Shown: positions 11,160-21,400 of the stretch, piece after piece | How the letters are laid out: each line of letters starts with the position of its first letter | Position numbering within the stretch: the first letter of the stretch is position 1 | From: Luzula sylvatica | Taxonomy: Eukaryota; Streptophyta; Magnoliopsida; Poales; Juncaceae | DNA length: 64,000 nucleotides | Reading direction: 5' to 3' | Assembly: GCA_946800325.1 (NCBI GenBank) | Contig: OX326957.1 | Span: forward strand, 62,455,070 to 62,519,069 | Translations under genes and position numbers: made by a program | Notes under the pieces: generated by a model | The model's database searches: none | Told to the model about the DNA's origin: nothing | The model's input: only the letters and a program-made list of their open reading frames with translations

Positions 11160-11500
11160 AAATGGAGCGTGGCGTGGATTGCAACGGCTTGGAATATTTG
11201 GAAAGAACGAAATCGGAGAATTTTCGCATCCAAAGCAACTTCCACAATAATCTTGGCGGGACTAATAAGAGATGAGATAATCAGGTGGCAAGCCAGCTGC
11301 TGAAGACGACATCCAGGAACGAGAGGATCAGGAGATTCGATCTCGGGCGGTGTCTAGTGTGGTCGAGGATATTTCTGCCTCCAATTTTGAGTACAGGGGC
11401 TTCACCTCCCTTTTTTAACTATTTTGTTACATTCTACTGTAATGTGACTCTTTAATTTAATGCAAATTAGAGCTAGGTAATCGCCTACTCCTTCAAAAAA
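11160..11500 (+). mobile_element. 5'-truncated LINE (non-LTR retrotransposon) 3' end
   Basis: An open stretch at 11173-11302 translates to AWIATAWNIWKERNRRIF followed by SKATSTIILAGLIRDEIIRW. This matches the C-terminal tail of plant L1-type LINE ORF2, where a W..W.ERN.R.F motif follows the reverse transcriptase. After the stop comes a 3' UTR and a short A-run ending at about 11500. A 14-bp direct duplication, AATATATTCTCTAT, flanks it (11146-11159 and 11501-11514). A variable-length duplication, 5' truncation and 3' A-tail are the marks of target-primed reverse transcription. Dead copy. Confidence 0.85.
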
Positions 11501-12461
11501 AATATATTCTCTATTCTAATTAAAAGAAAATAAATATAATACTTATTTTTGCAATATTTTGTTAAAGAATCGGTGTGTATGTGATTTAATCTCTTTTAAG
11601 ATGAAAGTCTTTCGCTCTATGACTCTTCTATTAGATCGAAACCGAAAGAAATTGGAGGTATAGAATCTTGAAAATAGATAAACGAGAATATCCTGCACTA
11701 AAATATGCCATGTCATTACGGTAACACTGACACGACCACTCGACAACACCATATTTGTTTTATTTTAATTATTTATCTTTATTTGATTATTTTAAAAATA
11801 TAATCGACGGGTTTTGCACAACATGCGACAGTGGCTGCATAAAAGAAAGTGTTAATTATGCCAGATGCCCTAAAATCTCTGCTAACGTGGCTGCAGAGAC
11901 AATTAATGACAAACAAACAATTGGTTATATTCCTCCTTACAATTGAGCCCCGCCCAATTGTTATTTCAGAAACTTTATATAGTTTTCAAGCATTTTATTT
12001 AGCTGAGAGGATTTATTCGAATAAACTAAAAATGTTGAGATATTGTTTTGTTCATGTTTTGATCTAAACATTCTATGCATCAATGTATATGTACATGTGA
12101 AGTGATCTTGTAGCCAATAAAATTGTTCATTTCAAGCATCTTGATTTTTCTCAAAAAGGGAATGAATAACGGTACTGAAGCCTGAATACAACAATGCGCG
12201 AGATGAAGATTGTAGGGGGGCAAATTGGGCAGGTTGGTCTTTTCGAGCTTCAATTGAGCCCTCACATGTACATGTTGTCATGTTGATATACAACTTAATT
12301 GTGGAATCAAAAGCAATTGCATCGTCTCGCAAAAATATCTCAGTATATATCACATTTTCTCTACGATTCTCATCTCACCTATATATTGGCATATACCCCA
12401 TTTCCATCCTCTTAACAAAACTATCAAGACTGGCATTTTATTCTATCAATCGATTCTTACT

Positions 12462-13055
12462 ATGTCCTGGCTCTGGGAGCATAAAAATACCATTTCCAAT
12501 TCAATGTCTGTAAGTTAAACTTTTCTCACAATAAAATATAATTATTTTTATACTGATTGTTGATTATTTTTGGGCATATATAAGATTGTGGAGCTTAATG
12601 TACGCATGGACTGCAACGGCTGCAAGAACAGAGTTCGAAAAGCCATTAATAGACTTGACGGTATGTATGCATTATAAAACTAATTAAACCAAATCAGTAA
12701 CTAAAACAAGTTTGATGTAATTAATTTACTAGGAGTGGACAATGTCGAAATAGACATGGATACACAAAAGGTCACCGTGACTGGATATGTAAATCAGCGC
12801 GACGTTTTAAAAGCGGTTAGGCGTACGGGGAAAAGAGCGGAGTTCTGGCCGTTCCCTTATGAGTCTGATTATCACGCATTTGCCATACAATATCTAGAAG
12901 AAGAAACATATGCATCTACTCAGAAGTACTATCAGCACGGATACAACTCCGCGATCCATGGATATTTCCCGGGTCCACCTCATTCTGTTATTGTCGATGA
13001 TGATACGGCTTCCATGTTTCATGAAGATAATGTTCATGCTTGTGTCGTCATGTAA
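12462..13055 (+). CDS. Heavy-metal-associated isoprenylated plant protein (HIPP), three exons
   Basis: Exons 12462-12509, 12585-12660 and 12733-13055 join in frame to 148 aa. Exon 1 gives MSWLWEHKNTISNSMS; exons 2 and 3 give a single HMA domain (residues about 17-80) with the metal-binding loop MDCNGC and the conserved VTVTGYV strand, then KRAEFWPFPY. The protein ends CVVM, a CaaX box predicted to be farnesylated because the last residue is Met. HIPPs are membrane- or nucleus-associated metallochaperone-like proteins that bind Cu, Zn or Cd and respond to stress. Splice sites are canonical (GTAAGT, GTATGT; AG). The second intron interrupts the HMA domain after LDG, as is usual in this family. 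The start was chosen by frame, donor position and the family-typical short N-terminus. The gene looks intact. Its 3' end is duplicated at 41095-41250. Confidence 0.9.
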
Positions 13056-13286
13056 ATAAATAATGAAGAATAATTGGAAATGATAATACAAAATAAATAA
13101 ATTACAGGAAGATAATTACATCAGAAAAAAATAAATTTCACTGAACGATAATTGTCGCATAATTGTTGTCCATCAATTTTTTTTATGTGCATTATGGCTT
13201 TAAATGTGATTCTTATACATTTCATATGCACATTATACCTTATTTAAACATCCTAAATTTGAATGACAATATATAATATATTACTA

Positions 13287-13330
13287 GCTTTTTCCCCGCG
13301 TAATTACGCGAGAGTCTTCGAGTTTGTCAC
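13287..13330 (-). mobile_element. Helitron-like 3' terminus (minus orientation)
   Basis: Read on the minus strand the sequence is CGCGTAATTACGCGGGGAAA followed by AAGCTAG and then T: a perfect palindromic hairpin followed within about 10 bp by CTAG|T. This fits a Helitron 3' end pointing left, with the element body extending to the right. The corresponding part of the duplicated segment (after 41250) lacks this sequence, consistent with an insertion. The 5' end was not located. Confidence 0.5.
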
Positions 13331-13394
13331 GATTTAATTTTTCCTAATATGTAATTGGATTCTACGTTTTTTTGTCTGATTGTTCACACATTTG

Positions 13395-14097
13395 TGTTTT
13401 GGTGTATTTTTAAACCCCTAACTTTTTTTGATATTGTAAAAAAAATCCATATCTTTTTGTAAACTCCCCTATTACAAAACTTTTATTTCCAAATATCCCT
13501 TATGGATGATATTAAAAAAAATTTACAAAAATACCCTTGAATTTTCATATGTAATGATTAAAAATATATTTTTGTTATTTCTTATTAGTTTTAGAAAATC
13601 CATACAGTTTTCTTAACATTTTCTTAACATGTTGTGATTTAAAAAAAAAATGAAATTATTACATATTGTGTTTATATAATTTTAATATTTCATTTATTTT
13701 TTATGAAAAACTAACATCAGATAATAATAAAATAAACAATCATATTGATAGAAGAATATTTATTTAAACATCAAGTTTTTTATTTCGTTTTTTTTTTTTA
13801 ATAATTTCATGATTTTATTTTTTAAATATTTACAAGGTGTTCTTTTAATATTTTTTTCATCTTATTATTATTTTGTGTTAGTTTTTCAGAAAAATATAAA
13901 AGTCAAATATATATAATGTATGAAATATTAAAATTATATAAATATTACATACGATGAAAAAAAAAATTACCTATTATATGCTGCAAAAATATTAGGATTA
14001 TTTTTAAAAATAACAATTTTTTTTCAATTACTACATACGTAAATTTAAGGATTTTTTACGATATCCAAAAATTTAAGGAGTTTTTTGAAATTTTTCC
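13395..14097. mobile_element. Diverged Mutator-like element related to 4937-6764
   Basis: The left part (TTTTTAAACCCCTAACTTTT, then TTCCAAATATCCC and AAAATACCC) and the inverted right part (GGAAAAATTTCAAAAAACTC) match the terminal repeats of the MULE at 4937-6764, including the CAAATATCCC and AAAATACCC blocks. Both halves of the interior contain AT-rich inverted copies around CATCAGATAATAATAAAATAA. The exact ends and a target duplication were not resolved. Confidence 0.55.
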
Positions 14098-14726
14098 ATA
14101 TTTAATTGAGACAAACAAATGAATTAACTTGGTCCACGATGGACCAAGGTTCATGCAACTTTTAAATTAGTTGGTTTATATAGAACATGGTCAAATGAAG
14201 AACCAAGTATTTTGGACCTTTTGATCTAGATCAAATGGTCCATATTAAAGTGTTGATGTGACCTTCTACGGAAACAAGAATCTCCTTAAAATTATGTAAA
14301 TCAATAAATTATATGTATATAATATGTTTTTATACATTTATTATATTTTTTTATATATTTGTTATATTTTTTCCTATAATTGTTATTTTATTTATGAGAC
14401 TGAAGTGTTGTCGAAAATTAAGATCAGAGATGAACAACAGCCCTCGAAGAAGACGGACAATCAATAATATCTCGCAATCTTCGAGAATATCTTTCCAAAT
14501 TTTGTCGGATGTCAAATTGCGATAAAAAAAAAAAGGTTGTTGATTTTAGGTGAATCTAGTTGATGTTGTGGAGAAAATATAGAAGACAAATTATTCTCTT
14601 CATCCTTCACAGGAAAACTGACCTCCCTCATCCCCACTCCTCCCACGTGACTCGTCTAACTATTCAAATTTAAACTTTCAAAACTCAAAATCAAAATCGA
14701 AACTAAATAAATAAAAAAGAACAAAT

Positions 14727-16584
14727 TCAAACAGCGCGGTATTCAATAAACTGCAAGAGCTTCTGTACAAGAGCGCCTCTAGATCCAAACAACGGCTTCC
14801 CTTCCCCGATCCAATTCCTCTCCAAGACATTCGCATTCTCCGCCATGTCAGCCCTAAACGCACTCACGATCGAGTAGATACAACTCCTCAACACATCCCC
14901 CATCGCATACGCCTTACCATTCAATTCTTCTCGTCTTTTTCCTGTAATCAAAGTCACGGTTTTTTCCTTCTCCTTTTTCTTTCCGCTCGCTACCGTGGAA
15001 ATCATGAATCCTGATGGGGCAGACGATGCTGGATTTGGATTCCCGGTTTTCTTGCCTAAACATGATTCCACTGCTAGAAGGGTTGATAGTAATGTGGTTA
15101 GTCCAGCAATGTTCGAACTGGAGAGCTGCGCGACTCCGAATCGATCTTCATTCCTTGATCGCGCTGTCAAGGCTGCTAAACTCCTCGCAGCCCATACACA
15201 TACCTATCAAAAAATAACAAAATTAAGTCTTAATAGAATATAAAAAGAGAAATTTACAAAAAGGTCCCTGCAAACCTGAAATTCGTCAAAGGCTTCGCTT
15301 AGCTTAACAAAAACACTCTCTTGAAGAGGCTGAGTCATTAATTGCCGAGAAAACAAATCCGTCTCCGAGTAGGCACCACTGCCTTCCAAACCGTCATTTA
15401 GTTTCGCGACAAATTTCTCAATCGGCCTCAAACAAGTATTAATCGCTCTTCTGTAACTCTCTCCAGTCTCCTCCTCGAAGAACGCTGCCCTTCGCCAGCT
15501 GTCGCTGTTGTTCTCGGAAATCATGCACAAATCGAGATGCGCCAGGTGGCGGACCAGGGATTTTGAAGGGCTCTGTTCTAAAGCTTCTAGAAGGATCTCG
15601 CTTGGGTTCGTTTCCGAGCCTTGCGGAGGGGCGAAAATGCACCTCCTTGTATGCACAACCTGAGATATATATCATGAAATGGCATGATAAATGAATAGTA
15701 GATATGCAGTAAACGAAAATTTTTCAAGGGGATTAAGTTTGCTAACCTGGAGTAAGTGATGGCTTATTTCCCAACAATAGGAGATGAAGAAGATTCCTAT
15801 GAAAGTGATTATTTGGCTGAGAATACAAATCCATGCTGTTTCCCCATTAATTTTGTACTTGCTGAGGAGAACGAAATGGATTAAAGAGCAAAAATATGCA
15901 GGATATGAGAGTTTCCAAGCTCTTGGAAACGATGAAATGAATCCTCTTTTCACGCTGTAGAATAAAGGACGCTGCAAAAAAATTATGTACAGATTTAATT
16001 TAACCATGTGGATTGTCATAACAAAGAAAATGCAATGAAATTACCTGAATAACAGGGAATTTTAAGACCCATCTCGTCCTGTAGAGATAATCAACGGAAA
16101 ATACCAGCCCGACCAATGCCCCTCCAATTCCCAATCCAACAAGAGATTCTTCGGCGCCCCAGCAAGCAGTAATCATTGAAAAATAACCGACAATAATGGA
16201 TGAAACCAAGAACAAAGCAGACCGAAGTGATCTCGCAGCCCTCGACCACGAGTCCCCGTCAAGAAACGGCTCGGAGTACCCGCCGATGCAGGATTTCAAG
16301 GCTGATTTCAGAAGAGTGGATATTAGTTCCGGCGGGGAAGCAGAAGGGTGCGGGCAGGGAGAGTATAAGAGAAGGAGAGAAGAGGAGAAGGCGAGGAGAC
16401 AGACTTGGAAGGAGAAGAAGGAAAAGAGGAAATCGGAGAATGAGAGAGATGCGAGACGCAAGACAAGAAGGAGAGAGGAGAAGACGAGATAACTAGCGGT
16501 GGCGGCGATGGATTGCCAAATGAAAAGGCCGAGAGCTCGGTTCTTGAGTATCGACGGCGGGTGGCAGATCGGAGAAGACGGCAT
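14727..16584 (-). CDS. NDC1: NDC1-like transmembrane nucleoporin, four exons
   Basis: Exons in coding order are 16584-16045, 15971-15747, 15659-15276 and 15203-14727, all with phase-0 introns and GT..AG sites, giving 541 aa. The N-terminal half has about six hydrophobic membrane segments, for example around LFIWQSIAATASYLVFSSLL, FFSFQVCLLAFSSSLLLLY, ALFLVSSIIVGYFSMITACW, LVGLGIGGALVGLVFSV and WICILSQIITFIGIFFISYC. The soluble C-terminal half has helical segments such as VCVWAARSLAALTARSRNED. This topology and length fit the Ndc1-Nup family, integral proteins that anchor the nuclear pore complex in the pore membrane and help pore assembly. The identification rests on layout and sequence recollection, not on a database search. 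The start is the first ATG of the frame, followed by PSSPICHPPSILKNRALGLF. A 54-bp minisatellite begins about 80 bp upstream of the start. The gene appears intact; no second copy survives in the duplicated segment. Confidence 0.75.
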
Positions 16585-16667
16585 GACTGACTGACTGGTC
16601 GAGGCGAGAGCGAGAGAGAGAGGGGTGAGAAAGGGTTTTGGGGTTTTCGATTTGAATTAAGGAGGGT

Positions 16668-17355
16668 TGATCGATCGGCAGGCTGGGCCGACTTACCTTT
16701 TGCTTAGTCGATCAGCACGCTGGGCCGACTTACCTTTTGCTTAGCTACTAAGAAATTTTCTTCGATCAGCAGGCTGGACCGACTTACCTTTTGCTCAGTT
16801 ACTAAAAAATTTTCTTCGATCAGCAGGCTGGGCCGACTTACCTTTTGCTTAGCTACTAAGAAATTTTCTTCGATCAGCAGGCTGGACCGACTTACCTTTT
16901 GCTCAGTTACTAAAAAATTTTCTTCGATCAGCAGGCTGGGCCGACTTACCTTTTGCTTAGCTACTAAGAAATTTTCTTCGATCAGCAGGCTGGACCGACT
17001 TACCTTTTGCTTAGCTACTAAGAAATTTTCTTCGATCAGCAGGCTGGGCCGACTTAACTTTTGCTTAGCTACTAAGAAATTTTCTTCGATCAGCAGGCTG
17101 GGCCGACTTACCTTTTGCTTAGCTACTAAGAAATTTTCTTCGATCAGCAGGCTGGGCCGACTTACCTTTTGCTTAGCTACTCAGAAATTTTCTTCGATCA
17201 GCAGGCTGGGCCGACTTACCTTTTGCTTAGCTACTAAGAAATTTTCTTCGATCAGCAGGCTGGACCGACTTACCTTTTGCTTAGCTACTAAGAAATTTTC
17301 TTCGATCAGCAGGCTGGACCGACTTACCTTTTGCTTAGCTACTAAGAAATTTTCT
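16668..17355 (+). repeat. 54-bp minisatellite, about 12 units
   Basis: The unit is 54 bp and starts CGATCAGCAGGCTGGGCCGA, continuing CTTACCTTTTGCTTAGCTAC and TAAGAAATTTTCTT. Early units alternate between a GGGCC / TTAGCTACTAAG form and a GGACC / TCAGTTACTAAA form; the later units are more uniform. The two units at the left edge (16668-16720) are shortened. It lies in the 5' flank of the divergently oriented NDC1-like gene, so it could influence that promoter. Confidence 0.93.
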
Positions 17356-17399
17356 TCATGGTGGGAGAGTCGTTATAATGTTAATCTGTGTTTAACATG

Positions 17400-17540
17400 A
17401 GGGGAATAGAAGATTAAAAATAAAAAAAAAAATGAACAGTAACCCGGATGAACAGTACAGGATTGAACAGTAGCGAACGATGAACAGTAACGAACAGTAT
17501 GGGCAAACAGTAACTGATGACGTGGCCTCACCATATATTT
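17400..17540 (-). repeat. GGTACTGTTCAC-family repeat, inverted copy
   Basis: On the plus strand this contains successive ATGAACAGTA / GAACAGTAAC motifs and ends GATGACGTGGCC. Its reverse complement starts GGCCACGTCATCAGTTACTG and is homologous to the repeats in the FCP1-like intron (3022 and 3222). A T-run occupies the same relative position in all copies. Confidence 0.65.
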
Positions 17541-17554
17541 GTATCCAAAATTTA

Positions 17555-18210
17555 ATGGGAGGGAAAATTAGAGTTGGAATTGGAATGTATAATTGACGCA
17601 TTTATTTTTGAAAGCCCGTGACATGAGTTTAGTAGTATAATTTGAAGGAGACTTTACATTCATTTTTCATATATTTTGTAACTATATTTATAAAAAAAAT
17701 TACAAGTCTTTTTTCCTATAATATATACAAGAAATAAATACAAGAAAAATGATAAAATAAGGGCCATCCTAAAATTTAACAATTACAACTGGTCCAGAAA
17801 AGACTAAATAAATATAAGAACAATGGATTTTGTTTTTATCTTTTCTATTTTGTCTTATTTTGTGTCGAACTACACTCATTTGTTAATAGATTTCATGAAA
17901 ATATATATTAAAAGTAGTTGCTCACTTGCTCCGTAGCAACTAGGAGTTTTTAGTTGGCATTTGGCACTAGTTGATCCATAACTAATTGATTTGAGTGTGA
18001 CATGAAGTTTCTTAAGCTTTTCTAATTATATAATGAGACGAAAGAGTAGATAATAAAATAACTAAGTTATGTATCAGGTTTAACATAATTTAACAATTTC
18101 CCTGAAAATTTAAAGGGACTTCGTAATTTTCCAATTGATTGACAATTCTTTCCAAAAAACAAATGAATCAAAATTATGGATCATTTATTATTTTATTTCG
18201 ACCCACAACC
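17555..18210 (+). repeat. Segmental duplication copy 1: 5' flank of the helicase gene
   Basis: This block, from GGAATTGGAATGTATAATTG to GATCATTTATTATTTTATTT just upstream of the helicase, matches 54385-54548 plus 62798-64000. In the second copy it is split by a Copia insertion and by a 637-bp insertion. No ORF is supported here. The helicase promoter is probably within it. Confidence 0.85.
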
Positions 18211-18421
18211 TTTACAGAAACATATCATCTTTAACATCACATCAAATGTTTTTCCCACTACTCAAATGCTAAAAACTAATCAAAAAAGTGACAAAAGTCA
18301 CAAAACCCCAATAGAAATGCAACAAGCGTGTGTACGGAAAAGGAATGCGAACCCGCCTGGAAGATTACCTTTTCTACTCACCCATTAACAATTTCGAAAA
18401 GTTCTCTTCGATTATTTGACA

Positions 18422-21400
18422 ATGGAGTTTCTTCAGAACGAGAAGACGCTGGCAGAGGAGAGGAAATTCAGGGAGATCGTCGACTTGGTGTTTTCTTGGT
18501 CTCTTGATGACGTATTAAACGAAGATCTTTTCAGACAAAAGGTTCATCAATTTTTCTTTTTTCTTTTTTTCTTTTTGGGTCTTACAAATTTCTAATTATA
18601 AAGGTTTGTTGTTACTTGTTAGGTGAACAAAATCAGTAGTACATTCAATTCTCTGAAGGAATACTTGGATTCGTTTTACTATCCGTTTATCGAAGAAGTT
18701 CGAGCCGATGTTCAATCCGGGTTGGAATCTCTATCCAATAACCCGTTTATGAAAATCTTCTCTCTCGACAAATCATACCGTTCATCCAACTACAAAATGA
18801 TCCGTCACGATCGGAAAGCCTCGTTATCGTCAGACAGTCAGAACGGAAATTATCTTCCTAAAAAAGGCGATATCTTTCTTATAAGTACAATGTGGCCAAT
18901 TCGAGTTGCTGATCTTACTGACAATGGTGAAGCGTACAAACTAGGGTTTATCACGGGTGGAGGAGACGATGACTCGCCAGCTAATGTATATAGGATTACC
19001 GCCTCGTGCGAAATTGAAGAAGATGAGAAGATGCATAGTAAAAGAAACAGAGATAGAGTCCCTCTGTTCGGCATTTATTTGTTGAACATGACTACTTATA
19101 GCCGTATTTGGATTTGTTTGAAATACGATGTATCTATCAAAAGAAATATACATCTTATAAATTCGTCCATCACTCCAACTACTGTAAGTATACTTCATTC
19201 ATATCATTTTTAATATTCTATTTTTTGTATAGTTGTAATGTAATACTCCCTTTGCAGATTCTAGGTGATAATGATAATGCGATAACAACGATAAATGGTA
19301 TAGATATGAAAAGCTGGTTATACGCATATAACCTTAACGAGTCTCAAATCAAGGCAGTATTAGCTTGCATTTCGTCCATTTTTTACGAGGATCAAAACCC
19401 AATTAACCTCATATGGGGACCACCAGGGACAGGAAAAACGAAAACAACTAGTGCCTTATTAAGACTAATGTACGAAATTAAACACAGAACCCTTACGTGC
19501 GCTCCGACAAATACAGCTGTCATGCAAGTTGCATCGAGAGTTCTTAAACTCGTTAAAGAAAAAGAGGATTATTCGAATACAATGCCTTCTTTAGGCGATA
19601 TTGTTTTGTTCGGTAATAAAGACCGCATGGATGTAAAAGGTGATGAACTCGAAGAAATATTTCTGGATTTTCGTGTCAAGATGTTACAAGGATGTTTGAT
19701 GCTTTTTACTGGATGGAAACATTGCCTCAATTCGATGATTGATTTTCTAAATAATTGTGTTTATTTATACAATCAATATATAGAGAACATCGATCAAAAT
19801 AAGGAGCGTAAAATGTCTTTCGTTCAGTTCGTTAGAAAGAGATTTTATGATCGATATATAGATTCGACAAGGTGCTTTCGCACCCTCGTGTTTCACCTTC
19901 CAAGCACTTGTATCTCAAATGCGAATTTGGAAAACATAAAATCGCTTCTTGATTTTCTAGAGAAGTTCAATTCTCGACTTCAGAACAAAGCAGTCCGAGA
20001 ACACAATTTGAGAATCGTCTTCACGGAGAGACTGCAAGAAAACACGGATTACTTGCCAGTAATTAATTCTCTTTATGAAAATAAGCTTGATTGTCTCAAA
20101 ATTTTGGTTAATCTTAGAGACACGTTGAAACTTCCATCTTCATCGGAGAGAGATGTATCTAATATATGTTTGCAAAATGCAACTTTAATATTTTGTACTG
20201 CTTCAAGTGCATATAAAATGCATAAAATTGAGGATAAAAAACCAATTAATTTGGTTGTGATTGACGAAGCAGCCCAACTAAAAGAGTGTGAGTCTTTGAT
20301 TCCTTTACAATTATCTGGATCGAATAATGCGATTCTCATTGGAGACGAATGTCAACTCCCTGCATTAGTTAAAAGCAAGGTACACTTTTCACAATTATAC
20401 CCAATATTTTGTCGTATTTATGAATAAAACCAAAAAATTATTTGTAGATTTCTAGTGCTGCATTATTTGGGAGGAGTTTATTTGAGAGATTAAGTTCGCT
20501 TGGACATGAAAAATACCTCTTAAACATGCAATACAGAATGCATCCTTTAATAAGCACGTTCCCTAATTATGCATTTTATGATTACAAAATCATGGATGCG
20601 CCAAATGTGTTATGCACGGACCATAAAAGAACGTATATTAATGGTGCAATTTTTTGTCCTTACTCGTTTATTAATGTCGACGTTGGAGAAGAAAGTTGTG
20701 ACGATTCAACTCGTAGTAAGAAGAATCTTGTAGAAGTAGCCGTTATTAAACAAATACTAAAACTACTTCAAAATGGTACTTAATTTGATATTTAGTAACT
20801 TAACTAAATCATGTATACACTAATTATATTGTTTTTGTGAATTTAGTTTCTAATAGGAATGGAGGAAGTAAAATTAGTGTTGGGGTTATATGTCTATATA
20901 GTGCTCAAGTTGCCGAAATTAGAGAAAAGATAAGCAACAAGAATAATTCGAATAATTCGGATCAAGTTGTTGTGAAAGTAAATTCTGTGGATGGGTTTCA
21001 AGGCAGTGAAGAAGATATTATTATTCTTTCGACCGTCAGATCGAACTCTAATGGATCTATTGGTTTTCTCTCTGATCGCAAACGGACCAATGTTGCTTTA
21101 ACCAGAGCAAAGTATATATATTTATGAATATTTTAACTATATTAATTATATTACTTGAATTATTAATTATGTGTTTTTCTATATTATGGAGGTATTGTCT
21201 TTGGATAGTTGGGAATGCGAGTACTTTATATAAAAGCGGGTCGATTTGGGGTGATTTGGTTTTGGATGCAAGCAGACGAAAGTGCATGTTTAATGCAAAT
21301 GAAGACGAATCTCTTGCTTCTCTTATCTCTAGCTTTTCTCCACCTGGTCCCTGCACCCACGCAACACTTCCAAGGTAATTAAATTGTAAAGATTTATTTG

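Noticed and set aside
14313..14525. 70-codon plus-strand open frame near 14.3 kb
   Set aside because: The related copy at 41535-41850 has indels and substitutions that break the frame, so it is not conserved coding sequence.
16196..16496. Plus-strand Lys/Arg/Glu-rich open frames
   Set aside because: They are antisense to the membrane-domain exon of the NDC1-like gene; composition is the mirror of Leu/Ser/Phe-rich coding sequence.
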